A stretch of DNA of 64,000 nucleotides from Streptomyces sp. NBC_01260 (GTDB lineage Bacteria > Actinomycetota > Actinomycetes > Streptomycetales > Streptomycetaceae). The position numbers were made by a program, and so were the translations under genes. Location of the stretch: positions 1,922,001 to 1,986,000 of the forward strand of contig NZ_CP108464.1 in assembly GCF_036226405.1 (NCBI RefSeq), in the 5' to 3' direction. Shown piece by piece: positions 17,211 through 27,113 of this stretch. The notes under the pieces are model-generated. The model saw only the letters and a list, made by a program, of their open reading frames with translations. It did not search any database and was not told where the DNA came from. Position 1 is the stretch's first letter. Each line of letters begins with the position of its first letter.

Positions 17211-18251
17211 TCAGCTCCGCTCGGCGCGCTCCCGGGCCCGCTCGGCCCGCTCGCGGTCGGCCACGTCGCGCTCGGCGTCGGTCTCGGTGTCCGGGCGGAT
17301 ATCGATACGCCAGCCGGTGAGACGGGCGGCGAGACGGGCGTTCTGCCCCTCCTTGCCGATCGCCAGCGACAGCTGGTAGTCCGGCACGGTGACCCGGGCG
17401 GAGCGGGCGCCGAGGTCCACGACCTCCACCTCGCTGACCCGGGCGGGCGACAGCGCGTTGGCGACCATCTCGGCCGGGTCGTCCGACCAGTCCACGATGT
17501 CGATCTTCTCACCGAGCAGCTCGGCCATGACATTGCGCACACGGCCGCCCATCGGGCCGATGCAGGCGCCCTTGGCGTTGAGACCGGAGCGGGTGGAGCG
17601 GACCGCGATCTTGGTACGGTGGCCGGCCTCGCGGGCGATCGCGCAGATCTCGACGGAACCGTCGGCGATCTCCGGGACCTCCAGCGCGAAGAGCTTCTTC
17701 ACCAGGTTGGGGTGGGTCCGCGACAGCGTCACCGACGGACCGCGCACGCCCTTGGCCACCCGTACGACGTAGGTGCGCAGCCGCAGGCCGTGGGTGTACT
17801 CCTCGCCGGGCACCTGTTCCTGCACCGGCAGGATGGCCTCCAGCTTCCCGATGTCGACCAGGACGTTCTTCGGGTCCTTGCCCTGCTGGACGACGCCGGT
17901 GACGACATCGCCCTCGTGGCCCGCGTACTCGCCGAACGTCCGGTCGTCCTCGGCGTCGCGCAGCCGCTGGAGGATGACCTGCTTGGCGGTGGTCGCGGCG
18001 ATCCGGCCGAAGCCCGACGGGGTGTCGTCGAACTCCTTGGGCTCCTGGCCCTCCTCCAGATCGGCCGGGTCCTCCTTCGCCCACACCGTCACATGGCCAC
18101 GCTCGTCCAGCTCCACGCGCGCCCGGCGGTGGCTGCCGTCCGTGCGGTGGTACGCGATGAGGAGGGCCGACTCGATCGCCTCGACGAGCACGTCGAACGG
18201 GATCTCCTTGTCCTGCGCCAAGCCCTTCAGAAGCTTCACATCGATGTCCAC
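17211..18251 (-). CDS. nusA: Transcription termination/antitermination factor NusA
   Basis: This 346-residue RNA-polymerase-binding protein has the NusA N-terminal domain ([31 protein letters not shown] start block), an S1 domain ([24 protein letters not shown]) and two KH domains ([20 protein letters not shown] block, then [16 protein letters not shown]). It lacks the C-terminal acidic repeats found in E. coli, as is normal for actinobacteria. It lies two bases downstream of rimP and so is cotranscribed. Confidence 0.96.
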   Translation of the reverse strand: MDIDVKLLKGLAQDKEIPFDVLVEAIESALLIAYHRTDGSHRRARVELDERGHVTVWAKEDPADLEEGQEPKEFDDTPSGFGRIAATTAKQVILQRLRDAEDDRTFGEYAGHEGDVVTGVVQQGKDPKNVLVDIGKLEAILPVQEQVPGEEYTHGLRLRTYVVRVAKGVRGPSVTLSRTHPNLVKKLFALEVPEIADGSVEICAIAREAGHRTKIAVRSTRSGLNAKGACIGPMGGRVRNVMAELLGEKIDIVDWSDDPAEMVANALSPARVSEVEVVDLGARSARVTVPDYQLSLAIGKEGQNARLAARLTGWRIDIRPDTETDAERDVADRERAERARERAERS

Positions 18252-18253
18252 GG

Positions 18254-18751
18254 CTACGCCTCCTCTTCCTTCTTGTCCTTGCGGTTGAATTCCAGCTCCA
18301 CGCGCGCCTTGGCGATCTCGTCGAAGGCGATCCGGCGGGACGTGGGCTTGCGGCCCTTGACGCCCGGCACCTCGAGATCGAGGCCCTCGTCGTCGACCGC
18401 GAGGATGCGGGCCACCAGCTCGCCGCCCTCGCGCAGCTGGAGCCTGGCCAGCCGGCCGGTGGCACGTACGTAGTGGCGGTGTTCCGTCAGCGGGCGGTCC
18501 GCACCGGGAGAGCTGACCTCCAGGACGTACTCTTCCTCGCCCATCACATCGGTCTCGTCGAGCTTCGCGGAGATCGCACGGCTCAGTTCCGCGCAGGTGT
18601 CGAGCTCCACGCCCTCTTCGGAGTCCACGATGATCCGCAGCACCCGGCGGCGGCCGGCCCGGGACACTTCGATCTCTTCCAGATCCAGCTGCTCGGCGCT
18701 GACGAGCGGTTCTACCAGCCCGCGCAGCCTCTCGCTCTGGGTGGTGCTCAT
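18254..18751 (-). CDS. rimP: Ribosome maturation factor RimP
   Basis: This 165-residue protein is needed for 30S maturation. Family features are [48 protein letters not shown] and the hallmark [14 protein letters not shown]. It is the first gene of the rimP-nusA-ylxR-infB-ylxP-rbfA-truB cluster and is divergent from the lipoprotein gene at 18930; the shared 178-base gap must hold both promoters. Confidence 0.95.
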   Translation of the reverse strand: MSTTQSERLRGLVEPLVSAEQLDLEEIEVSRAGRRRVLRIIVDSEEGVELDTCAELSRAISAKLDETDVMGEEEYVLEVSSPGADRPLTEHRHYVRATGRLARLQLREGGELVARILAVDDEGLDLEVPGVKGRKPTSRRIAFDEIAKARVELEFNRKDKKEEEA

Positions 18752-18929
18752 CCGGGTGACTCCTCGGCCGCGTGTGCTGTTGTGGGGATCGTCGCGTGTC
18801 TGGTCAAAGGGTATCCGGTCCCGAGGGGTGTTGCCGTCCGCCTGCCCCGCGAGCGCGGGTACGCTCGCCTGCGGTGATCACTTCCGGACACATCCGGTCA
18901 AGACAGGTCCAGGCCCGAAGGAGAACAAA

Positions 18930-19466
18930 GTGCGGCGCACGGGGACGACGCGCAGGGGCGCGCTCACCGCGACGGGAGCGATCGCCATGGGGGCGGTACT
19001 GGCCGGCTGCGGAAGCGATGACGAGGGCGGCGGCCGGACCGGTTCCGCACGCGCCGACGCGCGGACCGCGGCCGACAGCTCGTCAACGCGGCAGGCGGAG
19101 GCATCGCTGCGGAAGAAGGCCGTCGGCGTGACCGCGTCCCTGCTGGGTCAGTACGAGAACGTGCTCGCCGCCCACCCGGCGACCGCGGCCGGGCTCACCC
19201 CGCTGCGCGATGCCGTCCGCGCCCACGTCAAGGCCCTCTCCCCGGCCAAGGGGGCCTCGCTCGAATTCGTCCGGACGCGGCCCGCCGGCGGCCCCCGGGA
19301 GGCCGTCAGGGCACTGGCCGCCGCCGAGCGCCGCGCCGCGGCCTCGCACACGGCGGCCCTGCTGGAGGCGCCCCCGGAGCTGGCGCGGCTGCTCGCCTCG
19401 GTCGCGGCGGCCGCTTCGGCACACTCCTACCTGCTGACCGAACTGGCCAAGGAGACGAAGGCGTGA
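18930..19466 (+). CDS. Lipoprotein, ferritin-like partner family
   Basis: This 178-residue exported lipoprotein starts with GTG 18930, preceded by GAAGGAG seven bases upstream. The signal has twin arginines (TTRRGALTATG) and a lipobox LAGC, so it may go by the Tat route. After a Gly/Ser/Thr-rich linker an Ala-rich helical domain follows (LLGQYENVLAAHPATAAGLTPL ... PPELARLLASVAAAASAHSYLL). Its stop overlaps the next gene by four bases, and its length and helical pattern resemble the ferritin-like DUF4439 protein downstream. Precise role unknown. Confidence 0.8.
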   Translation: MRRTGTTRRGALTATGAIAMGAVLAGCGSDDEGGGRTGSARADARTAADSSSTRQAEASLRKKAVGVTASLLGQYENVLAAHPATAAGLTPLRDAVRAHVKALSPAKGASLEFVRTRPAGGPREAVRALAAAERRAAASHTAALLEAPPELARLLASVAAAASAHSYLLTELAKETKA

Positions 19467-19987
19467 GCGACGGGACACTGAAGGCCGCACAGGCGGCGCT
19501 GGCCGCCGAACACGCCGCGGTGTACGGGTACGGGGTGGCGGGCGGCCGGGTCGCCGCGGGCCGCCGGGCCGAGGCCACCGCCGCCCACCACGCCCACCGG
19601 GCCCGCCGCGACGCGCTGGTGCGGACGGTGCGCGGCCTGGGCGGTGAACCGGTGGCGGCGGACCCCGCGTACGCTCTGCCGTTCGCGGTGCCCGGCCCGG
19701 CCGCGGCGGTGCGGCTCGCCGCCGTGCTGGAGGACCGGGTCGCGGACGTCTATTCCGACCTCGTACGGGCCGCCGAGGGGCCGCTGCGGCGGGAGGCCGC
19801 GGACGCGTTGCGGGAGGCCGCGGTGCGGGCGGTGCGCTGGCGGGGCAGCGGCGTACCCTTTCCCGGGCTCGCCGAGCGGGCCGCCGACGGGTCCCTCAAG
19901 GACGGTGCCGGTGAGAAGGACGGGACGACGGGTGCCGACGCCAAGATCGGCTCCGATGCGGACGCCCGGACCGGCACGACGCACTGA
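19463..19987 (+). CDS. Ferritin-like DUF4439 protein
   Basis: This 174-residue cytoplasmic-looking protein begins MSDGTLKAAQAALAAEHAAVYGYGVAGG, the usual start of DUF4439 ferritin-like four-helix proteins. Glu/His residues are spaced as in metal-binding helices (AEHAAVY, AAHHAHRARRDAL). A hydrophilic, Asp/Gly/Thr-rich tail of 30-40 residues ends the protein. The GTG start overlaps the lipoprotein stop. Function in Streptomyces is not established; metal binding is inference. Confidence 0.82.
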   Translation: MSDGTLKAAQAALAAEHAAVYGYGVAGGRVAAGRRAEATAAHHAHRARRDALVRTVRGLGGEPVAADPAYALPFAVPGPAAAVRLAAVLEDRVADVYSDLVRAAEGPLRREAADALREAAVRAVRWRGSGVPFPGLAERAADGSLKDGAGEKDGTTGADAKIGSDADARTGTTH

Positions 19988-20016
19988 AGCAGGCTCTGAA
20001 AGGGAACACAGCACGT

Positions 20017-20949
20017 ATGGGTTTTGAACCGCCGCAGCGTCTGGTGCGAGCGCTCGGCGAGTCGTACGGGGATACGGCCGCCGGGAAATGGCTCGCGGGG
20101 CTTCCCGCACTGACCGGTCAGGCGCTGGCCGGGGCCGGAGAGGAACTGTCCGTGGACCGGGTCGCCGCCCCGGGCGGGCGCAGCAGCCTGGTCCTCCTGG
20201 TGCGAGGCGGTGACGGCGCCCCGGCGGCGCTGAAGATCGCTCCGTCCGGTGCGGCGCCCGAGCTCGAAAGGGCGGCGCTGGCGCACTGGAACGGCTGGGG
20301 CGCGGTACAGCTGATCGCGCCGGGTGAGGACCTGCTCCCCGGGCACACGGCCGCCGGCGCCCTGCTGCTGGAGCGGCTGCACCCCGAGATGTCGCTGCGT
20401 TCGCTGCCGGAGGCGAAGGCCCTGCTGGAGGCGGCGGGCACGGTACGGCGGCTGTGGGTCGAGCCGCCCGCCGGGCACGCCTTCGAGACGGTCGCCGAAC
20501 GGACCGCGCCGCGGACCGGGCCCATGCGGGCCGCCGCCGAGGCCGATCCGGACCTTGAGCCGCTGGTCTCGGCGGCCCTGGCAGCGCGCGAGGAACTGGT
20601 CGCCCACTCCCCCGAAACCCTGCTGCTGCACGGCAACTTCCGGCAGAGCAAGGTGCTCTCGGGCGAGCGGGCGCCCTGGCTGACGGTCGGGCCCGAGCCG
20701 CTGGTCGGCGAGCGGGCCTACGATCTGGCGCGGCTGGTGCGGGACCGGGTCGAGGATCTGATCGCCTCGTCCGGTGGCGCGATGACGGCCCGGCGCAGGA
20801 TCAAGAGGCTCGCGGACGCGCTGGACGTGGACCGTGAGCGGCTGCACGGCTGGACGCTGTTCCGCGCGGTGGAGTCCGGTACCCGGGCGCTGGCCGCCGG
20901 CCGCGGCCAGGAGGGCGAAGTGACGATGGAGTTCGCGAGCTGGCTGTAG
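20017..20949 (+). CDS. Aminoglycoside-phosphotransferase-fold protein lacking catalytic residues
   Basis: This 310-residue protein has the overall layout of the APH/choline-kinase family: an N-lobe (SSLVLLVRGGDGAPAALKIAPSG, containing the ATP-lysine-like ALKI), then LLLHGNFRQSKVL where the catalytic loop HGDxxxxN should be, and TVGPEPLVGERAYDLARLV where the metal-binding D should be. The Brenner aspartate is asparagine, its partner asparagine is lysine and the DFG-like aspartate is glycine. It is therefore a likely pseudokinase. It follows the ferritin-like gene by 29 bases and ends at a strong terminator. Confidence 0.82.
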   Translation: MGFEPPQRLVRALGESYGDTAAGKWLAGLPALTGQALAGAGEELSVDRVAAPGGRSSLVLLVRGGDGAPAALKIAPSGAAPELERAALAHWNGWGAVQLIAPGEDLLPGHTAAGALLLERLHPEMSLRSLPEAKALLEAAGTVRRLWVEPPAGHAFETVAERTAPRTGPMRAAAEADPDLEPLVSAALAAREELVAHSPETLLLHGNFRQSKVLSGERAPWLTVGPEPLVGERAYDLARLVRDRVEDLIASSGGAMTARRRIKRLADALDVDRERLHGWTLFRAVESGTRALAAGRGQEGEVTMEFASWL

Positions 20950-20967
20950 AACCGCCTCCGGCAACGC

Positions 20968-21007
20968 CGAAGGGCCCCGCACCGAAGCAACGGTGCGGGG
21001 CCCTTCG
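20968..21007. terminator. Bidirectional terminator between pseudokinase gene and proS
   Basis: A perfect 17-pair stem (CGAAGGGCCCCGCACCG and its complement) closes a six-base loop AAGCAA. It lies 18 bases from either stop codon of two convergent genes. Confidence 0.85.
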
Positions 21008-21024
21008 CCGTGCTCCGGGGCGGG

Positions 21025-22725
21025 TCAGCCCTGCTCGGTGAGGCGGGCGATCGCCTCGTCGACGGTGAGCTCCTCGCGCTCGCCCGTGCGGCGGTCCTTC
21101 AGCTCCAGGACACCCTCGGCCGAACGGCGGCCTGCGACCAGGATCTTCGGGACGCCGATGAGTTCGGAGTCGGTGAACTTGACACCGGGCGAGACGCCCG
21201 GGCGGTCGTCGACCAGGACGCGCAGGCCGGCCGCGCCCAGCTTCTCGGAGACCTCAAGGGCCAGCTCGGTCTGGAGCGCCTTGCCCGCGGCGACCACGTG
21301 CACATCGGCCGGGGCGATCTCACGGGGCCAGCACAGGCCCTTGTCGTCGGCGGTCTGCTCGGCGAGGGCGGCCACCGCGCGGGAGACGCCGATGCCGTAC
21401 GAGCCCATCGTGACGCGGACGGGCTTGCCCTGCTGGCCGAGGACGTCGAGGGAGAAGATGTCGGCGTACTTGCGGCCGAGCTGGAAGATGTGGCCGATCT
21501 CGATGGCACGGTCCACCTGGAGGCCGGTGCCGCAGTTGGGGCAGGGGTCGCCCGCCTCGACGACGACGACGTCGAGGTAGTCGTCGACCTCGAAGTCACG
21601 GCCCGCGACGACGTTCTTCGCGTGCGTGCCCTCCTTGTTGGCGCCCGTGATCCAGGCGGTGCCGGACGCGATGCGCGGGTCGGCGATGTAGCGGACCTTC
21701 TCCAGACCCTGCGGGCCGACGTAGCCGCGCACCAGGTCGGGGCGGCCCACGAAGTCCTCGGCGGTGACGAGCTCGACGACGGCGGGGGCGAGGTGCTCCC
21801 CGAGCTTGCCGAGGTCGACCTCGCGGTCGCCGGGCACACCGACGGCCACGATCTCGCCGTCGACCTTGACCAGGAGGTTCTTCAGGGTGGCGGAGGCCTG
21901 GACGCCCAGGTGCGCGGCGAGGGTCTCGATGGTCGGGGTGTCGGGGGTGTCCAGCTCCTCGACGGGGCCGGTGCCCGAGGCGTCGGCCGGGGTGGCCTTG
22001 AAGGTCACGGCCTCGGTGTTGGCCGCGTAGTCACAGCCGGGGCAGTCGACGAAGGTGTCCTCGCCGGCCGGGGCGGGCGCGAGGAACTCCTCGGACGCCG
22101 AGCCGCCCATGGCGCCGGAGACGGCGGAGACGATGCGGTGGTCGAGGCCGAGCCGCTCGAAGATCCGGATGTAGGCGGCGCGGTGGAGCTGGTACGCCTC
22201 GGCGAGACCCTCGTCGGTGGTGTCGAAGGAGTACGAGTCCTTCATCTGGAACTCACGGCCGCGCAGCACTCCGGCGCGGGGGCGGGCCTCGTCACGGTAC
22301 TTGGTCTGGATCTGGTAGAGGATCACGGGCAGGTCCTTGTAGGACGAGCACATGTCCTTCACCACCTGGGTGAAGACCTCCTCGTGGGTGGGTCCGAGGA
22401 GGTAGTCGGCGCCCTTGCGGTCCTTGAGCCGGAACAGCAGGTCGCCGTACTCCTCGTACCGGCCGCTCGCCTCGTACGCCTCCTTGGGCAGCAGCGCGGG
22501 GAGCAGGACCTCCTGGCCGCCGATGGCGTCCATCTCCTCGCGGACGACGCGGCTGACGTTGTCCAGGACCTTCTTGCCGAGCGGCAGCCAGGACCAGATG
22601 CCGGCGGCGGTGCGGCGCACGTATCCGGCCCGGACGAGCAGCTTGTGGTTGAGCGTCTCGGCGTCCGCCGGGTCGTCGCGCAGTGTCTTGATCATCAATC
22701 GGGACATGCGCTGGACCTGGGCCAT
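21025..22725 (-). CDS. proS: Prolyl-tRNA synthetase
   Basis: This 566-residue class II aminoacyl-tRNA synthetase is of the long bacterial type. Motif 1-3 regions are present ([53 protein letters not shown]), with the inserted editing domain between them (from about residue 225: TEAVTFKA...[12 protein letters not shown]) and the C-terminal anticodon domain ([15 protein letters not shown]). The ATG has GAGCAGGAG upstream. It is transcribed alone, converging on the pseudokinase cassette. Confidence 0.97.
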   Translation of the reverse strand: MAQVQRMSRLMIKTLRDDPADAETLNHKLLVRAGYVRRTAAGIWSWLPLGKKVLDNVSRVVREEMDAIGGQEVLLPALLPKEAYEASGRYEEYGDLLFRLKDRKGADYLLGPTHEEVFTQVVKDMCSSYKDLPVILYQIQTKYRDEARPRAGVLRGREFQMKDSYSFDTTDEGLAEAYQLHRAAYIRIFERLGLDHRIVSAVSGAMGGSASEEFLAPAPAGEDTFVDCPGCDYAANTEAVTFKATPADASGTGPVEELDTPDTPTIETLAAHLGVQASATLKNLLVKVDGEIVAVGVPGDREVDLGKLGEHLAPAVVELVTAEDFVGRPDLVRGYVGPQGLEKVRYIADPRIASGTAWITGANKEGTHAKNVVAGRDFEVDDYLDVVVVEAGDPCPNCGTGLQVDRAIEIGHIFQLGRKYADIFSLDVLGQQGKPVRVTMGSYGIGVSRAVAALAEQTADDKGLCWPREIAPADVHVVAAGKALQTELALEVSEKLGAAGLRVLVDDRPGVSPGVKFTDSELIGVPKILVAGRRSAEGVLELKDRRTGEREELTVDEAIARLTEQG

Positions 22726-22798
22726 GGTGAACTCCTGCTCGGAAGGGTGATGTGCAGGAGGTTAACCGGGCGGCACGGGCGGGCGGAAATCGATTGGG

Positions 22799-23374
22799 TC
22801 AGTCACGCGCCCGGCGGAGCAGCGGAAGCGGTGCTCCCATGACCGCGTACGGCTTGGGAGCGCTGGGGAAGAGCACCTGCCGGGCCAGGTCCTGATAGCC
22901 GAGGGAGCGGTACAGACCGCGTGCCGGGCTCTCCGTGTCGATCGCGGAGAGGATGGAGCGGGGCTGGTCGACGGCGTCGGTGACGGTGGTGATCAGGGTC
23001 CGGCCGATCCCGCGGTTCTGGAACTCCGGGTGGACGTGCAGTTCGGTGATCACGAAGGAGTCGTCGAGCCAGTGCGCGGAACCGGTGGCGCGCAGATAGG
23101 GCTCGACGACGGTGGACCACCAGTGAGCGCGTTCGTTCGGCATGCCGTAGACGAAGCCGACGAGCCGGTCGGCCGGGGTCATGGCGCCCAGCGCGCGGGC
23201 TCGGGGGTGGTCGAGGTGTCTGAGGACGATGTGGCGGCGTACTTCGATCTCGTCGGGGCCGAGGCCGAAGGCGACGGCCTGCACGGCGAGCGCCTCGTCC
23301 ACGCGTGCGGCGAGATCGATCGGTGCGATCCGGACGCTGGGAGTGTGGGGGCCGCCCCCGGAAGCTGCTGCCAT
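22799..23374 (-). CDS. GNAT family N-acetyltransferase
   Basis: This 191-residue protein shows the acetyl-CoA binding core ITELHVHPEFQNRGIGRTLITTV and the later ARGLYRSLGYQDLARQVLFP strand. Substrate unknown. It lies 73 bases upstream of proS on the same strand and 74 bases downstream of a second acetyltransferase. Confidence 0.88.
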   Translation of the reverse strand: MAAASGGGPHTPSVRIAPIDLAARVDEALAVQAVAFGLGPDEIEVRRHIVLRHLDHPRARALGAMTPADRLVGFVYGMPNERAHWWSTVVEPYLRATGSAHWLDDSFVITELHVHPEFQNRGIGRTLITTVTDAVDQPRSILSAIDTESPARGLYRSLGYQDLARQVLFPSAPKPYAVMGAPLPLLRRARD

Positions 23375-23448
23375 GGACAGACCCTACTGTCCGTGGCGGG
23401 GTGCGGGGTACGGGCCTGCGCGGGGCGGGGACGGCGCGGGCGGCCGGG

Positions 23449-24294
23449 TCAGAACAGCACGCTCATGAACGCGCCGACCTCGCGGAAGCCGATCCGGCTG
23501 TACGACTTGCGCGCGGGGGTGTTGTAGTCGTTGACGTACAGGCTGACGATCGGCGCGACATCGGTCAGTGCGTGGCGCAGGACGGCCGCCATACCGGTCT
23601 CGGAGTACCCCCGGCCGCGGAATTCCGGGGCGACCCAGACCCCCTGGATCTGGCAGGCCTGTGAGGTGGTGGCGCCGATCTCGGCCTTGAAGACGACCTT
23701 GCCGTCCTGGATGCGGGCGAAGGAGCGGCCGGCGGCGATGAGCTCGGCGACGCGGGCCTGGTAGAGGAGTCCGCCGTCGCCCGCGAGCGGGGAGATGCCG
23801 ACCTCCTCGGTGAACATGGCCACGCAGGCCGGCATCAGGATGTCCATCTCGTCCTTGCGGACGCGTCGGACCTGCGGATCGGGCGCCACATCGGCGGCGG
23901 GGCTCTCGGCGACCATGAGCGGCTGGTTGGCCCGGACCTCGCGGGCGGGGCCCCAGCCCGGTTCGAGCAGCTGCCACAGCTGTGCGGTCGGCTCGGCGGG
24001 GCCGACGATCGAGGAGCAGCGGCGGCCGGCCCTGCGGGCCCGGTCGGAGAAGGCCCTGACGGCTTCGGGGGTGGCGCAGATGGGGACGAGATTGGCCCCG
24101 GAGTAGCAGAGGGAGCGCAGCTGCCCGTCGGCGTACCAGCCCCACATCTCGCCGCCGAGGCGCCATGGGTCGAGGCCTGCGATCTGGACCCGGGAGGTCA
24201 CGAAGGCGTTGGCTACGGGTTCGCTCTCCAGCACCGCGAGCGCGGCGCCGAGGTCGCTGGGTTCGAGGACCCGGGTGGTGGTCTGCGTCAACAC
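23449..24294 (-). CDS. GNAT family N-acetyltransferase with DUF4081 domain
   Basis: This 281-residue protein has an N-terminal DUF4081 domain (VLEPSDLGAALAVLESEPVANAFVTSRV) followed by a C-terminal GNAT domain (GVWVAPEFRGRGYSETGMAAVLRHAL, NTPARKSYSRIGFREVGAFMSVLF). Two-domain proteins of this kind are common in actinobacteria next to the ispG-dxr region. Substrate unknown. Confidence 0.88.
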   Translation of the reverse strand: MLTQTTTRVLEPSDLGAALAVLESEPVANAFVTSRVQIAGLDPWRLGGEMWGWYADGQLRSLCYSGANLVPICATPEAVRAFSDRARRAGRRCSSIVGPAEPTAQLWQLLEPGWGPAREVRANQPLMVAESPAADVAPDPQVRRVRKDEMDILMPACVAMFTEEVGISPLAGDGGLLYQARVAELIAAGRSFARIQDGKVVFKAEIGATTSQACQIQGVWVAPEFRGRGYSETGMAAVLRHALTDVAPIVSLYVNDYNTPARKSYSRIGFREVGAFMSVLF

Positions 24295-24406
24295 GAGGGG
24301 GCCTCACCATACGGTCTGCTGGTTTCCGCACTGTACCCAAAGAGGCTGGGAGGCGCCGCTCGTGGCCGTGAACAGCTTGTGCGGAACGCGGTGAGCTCGC
24401 TCACGG

Positions 24407-24446
24407 ACAGCGCCCCGCGGAGCTGGTTGCTCCGGCGGGGCGCTGT
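24407..24446 (-). terminator. Terminator downstream of ispG
   Basis: ACAGCGCCCCGC (24407-24418) pairs perfectly with GCGGGGCGCTGT (24435-24446), with a partly paired inner GGAG/TCC region. It lies 16 bases past the ispG stop. Confidence 0.7.
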
Positions 24447-24462
24447 CGCGGGTGTCATGGGT

Positions 24463-25617
24463 TCAGCTGATGGAGACCTCGGGCTCGCCGGAGGCGATGC
24501 CGTCCTTCTCCATCTGTTCGGCGATCTTCAGGGCTTCCTCGATGAGGGTCTCGACGATCTTCGACTCGGGCACCGTCTTGATGATCTCGCCCTTGACGAA
24601 GATCTGGCCCTTGCCGTTGCCGGAGGCGACGCCGAGGTCGGCCTCGCGGGCCTCGCCGGGACCGTTGACGACACAGCCCATCACGGCGACCCGCAGCGGC
24701 ACCTCCATGCCCTCCAGACCGGCGCTGACCTGGTCCGCCAGCTTGTAGACGTCCACCTGGGCGCGACCGCACGAGGGGCAGGACACGATCTCCAGCCGGC
24801 GCTGCTTCAGGTTCAGCGACTCCAGGATCTGGAGCCCGACCTTGACCTCCTCGGCCGGCGGCGCGGACAGCGAGACCCGGATCGTGTCGCCGATGCCCTC
24901 GCTGAGCAGCGCGCCGAAGGCCACGGCCGACTTGATCGTGCCCTGGAACGCCGGTCCCGCCTCGGTGACGCCGAGGTGCAGCGGGTAGTCGCACCGCGCG
25001 GCGAGCTGCCGGTAGGCGTTGACCATCACGACCGGGTCGTTGTGCTTGACCGAGATCTTGATGTCCCGGAAGCCGTGCTCCTCGAAGAGCGACGCCTCCC
25101 ACAGCGCCGACTCCACCAGTGCCTCGGGCGTCGCCTTGCCGTACTTCTTCAGCAGCCGCGCGTCCAGCGAACCGGCGTTGACCCCGATCCGGATCGGGGT
25201 GCCCGCGTCATTGGCGGCCCGCGCGATCTCCTTCACCTTGTCGTCGAACTGCTTGATGTTCCCCGGGTTCACCCGCACCGCCGCACAACCCGCGTCGATC
25301 GCCGCGAACACGTACTTCGGCTGGAAGTGAATATCCGCGATCACCGGGATCTGCGACTTCCGCGCAATCGTCGCGAGCGCGTCCGCATCGTCCTGCGTCG
25401 GACACGCCACCCGCACGATCTGACAGCCCGACGCCGTCAGCTCCGCGATCTGCTGCAGAGTCGCACCGATGTCGGACGTACGCGTCGTCGTCATCGACTG
25501 CACCGAAACCGGCGCATCCCCGCCGACCGCCACCGACCCGACCTGAATCTTGCGGCTGACCCGCCGTACGGCGAGCTGGGTCGGAACGGTAGGCATTCCG
25601 AGAGAAATCGCAGTCAT
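24463..25617 (-). CDS. ispG: 4-hydroxy-3-methylbut-2-en-1-yl diphosphate synthase (flavodoxin)
   Basis: This 384-residue iron-sulfur enzyme of the MEP isoprenoid pathway converts methylerythritol cyclodiphosphate to HMBPP. N-terminal TIM-barrel motifs include [19 protein letters not shown] and [13 protein letters not shown]. The [4Fe-4S] ligands lie in [11 protein letters not shown] and GCVVNGPGE. The ATG at 25617 matches the family N-terminus although the frame is open to 25707. It lies in the same direction as rseP and dxr, which makes two MEP-pathway genes here. Confidence 0.96.
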   Translation of the reverse strand: MTAISLGMPTVPTQLAVRRVSRKIQVGSVAVGGDAPVSVQSMTTTRTSDIGATLQQIAELTASGCQIVRVACPTQDDADALATIARKSQIPVIADIHFQPKYVFAAIDAGCAAVRVNPGNIKQFDDKVKEIARAANDAGTPIRIGVNAGSLDARLLKKYGKATPEALVESALWEASLFEEHGFRDIKISVKHNDPVVMVNAYRQLAARCDYPLHLGVTEAGPAFQGTIKSAVAFGALLSEGIGDTIRVSLSAPPAEEVKVGLQILESLNLKQRRLEIVSCPSCGRAQVDVYKLADQVSAGLEGMEVPLRVAVMGCVVNGPGEAREADLGVASGNGKGQIFVKGEIIKTVPESKIVETLIEEALKIAEQMEKDGIASGEPEVSIS

Positions 25618-25802
25618 GCGCTGAGCATCCCCAAGGTGTGGATCAAGGTCCCGAGATCGGCGGGCTCCGACCTTCGAGGTTACGGCACCGAGGACAGCCT
25701 GAGGCACACGGCGTCCGGCGTCCGCACGAAATGTGGGCCACCGGACGCATCAGGTGCATCCGCCGTCACTCGGGGTACATCAGGTGTCGTCCGTCGCAGC
25801 GC

Positions 25803-27113
25803 TCAGGAGATCTTGACCGGATTGACGACGTCGGCCACCAGTACGAGCAGGGTGAAGCAGATGAACGCCCCGGCGACCACGTAGGCGACGGGCATCAGCT
25901 TGGCGACGTCGAAGGGGCCGGGGTCGGGGCGCTTGAAGACGCGCGCCGCGTTCCGGCGGATCGCCTCCCACAGCGCTCCCGCGATGTGACCGCCGTCGAG
26001 CGGCAGCAGCGGCAGCATGTTGAAGAGGAACAGCGAGAGGTTGAAGCCGGCCAGCAGGAACAGCATCATCGCGATCTGGTTCTGCGCGGGAACGTCCAGC
26101 GTCATCACCTCACCGCCGATCCTCGCCGCACCGACGACGCCCACCGGGGAGTCCGCCGCGCGCTCGCCGTCCCCGAACGCCGCGTCCCAGAGTGCGGGGA
26201 TCTTGGACGGCAGGGCGATGATCGAGTCGACGCCGCTCTCGATCATGTCGCCCATGCGGACGACCGAGTCACCGAAGGAGAGCGGGATGATCTCCGTCTG
26301 CGCCGCGAATCCGAGGTAGCCGGCGGAGACGAACTTCCCCGGCACCACCTCGCCGTGGGAGTCCTTCTTCGCGACCGCGTTCTTCTTGAGCACGGCGTGC
26401 AGGGTCTTCTCCTGGCCGTCGCGCTGCACCGTGATGGTGGCGGGGCCGATCGTGTCGCGGATCCGGTCGGAGAGCGCGGACCACTCGTCGATCTTCTGGC
26501 CGTTGAAGGCGACGATCTTGTCGCCCTCCCGGAGACCGGCCGCCTGGGCGGGCGAGACCGGGTCGGACTTCTTGCAGGTCTCCCGCTTCTCGCTCTGGGA
26601 GATCACGCACTTCTGAACGCCGGCGACCTCGGTCGTCTGGGTCTGGAACCCGAAGGTCATGGCCACGCCGAGGAAGATCGCGACGGCCAGGATCAGGTTC
26701 ATGAACGGTCCGGCGAACATGACGATCATGCGCTTCCACGGCTTGCGCGTGTAGAAGAGACGCTTCTCGTCGCCCGGCTCCAGCTCCTCGAAGGCGGCCG
26801 ACCTGGCGTCCTCGATCATGCCGCGCCACGGCGATGTGGAGCGCGCCTCCAGCCGCCCGTCCGGTCCGGGCGGGAACATCCCGATCATGCGGATGTAGCC
26901 GCCGGCCGGGATCGCCTTGATCCCGTACTCCGTGTCGCCCTTCTTGCGCGACCAGACCGTCGGGCCGAAGCCGACCATGTACTGGGGGACGCGGATGCCG
27001 AAGAGCTTCGCCGTCGAGAGGTGTCCCAGCTCGTGCCAGGCGATGGAGAACAGCAGGCCGATGACGAAGACGGCGATACCCAGAACGGTCAACAGGACCG
27101 ACGTCATACTCAT
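25803..27113 (-). CDS. rseP: RseP-like site-2 metalloprotease (M50)
   Basis: This 436-residue integral membrane zinc protease has HELGH at residues 27-31 within the first helix and the second metal-site motif [12 protein letters not shown] near residue 360. One PDZ domain lies between ([21 protein letters not shown]). It would cut transmembrane substrates such as anti-sigma factors. Its ATG overlaps the dxr stop by four bases, so the two are coupled; this pairing is common in actinobacteria. Confidence 0.93.
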   Translation of the reverse strand: MSMTSVLLTVLGIAVFVIGLLFSIAWHELGHLSTAKLFGIRVPQYMVGFGPTVWSRKKGDTEYGIKAIPAGGYIRMIGMFPPGPDGRLEARSTSPWRGMIEDARSAAFEELEPGDEKRLFYTRKPWKRMIVMFAGPFMNLILAVAIFLGVAMTFGFQTQTTEVAGVQKCVISQSEKRETCKKSDPVSPAQAAGLREGDKIVAFNGQKIDEWSALSDRIRDTIGPATITVQRDGQEKTLHAVLKKNAVAKKDSHGEVVPGKFVSAGYLGFAAQTEIIPLSFGDSVVRMGDMIESGVDSIIALPSKIPALWDAAFGDGERAADSPVGVVGAARIGGEVMTLDVPAQNQIAMMLFLLAGFNLSLFLFNMLPLLPLDGGHIAGALWEAIRRNAARVFKRPDPGPFDVAKLMPVAYVVAGAFICFTLLVLVADVVNPVKIS

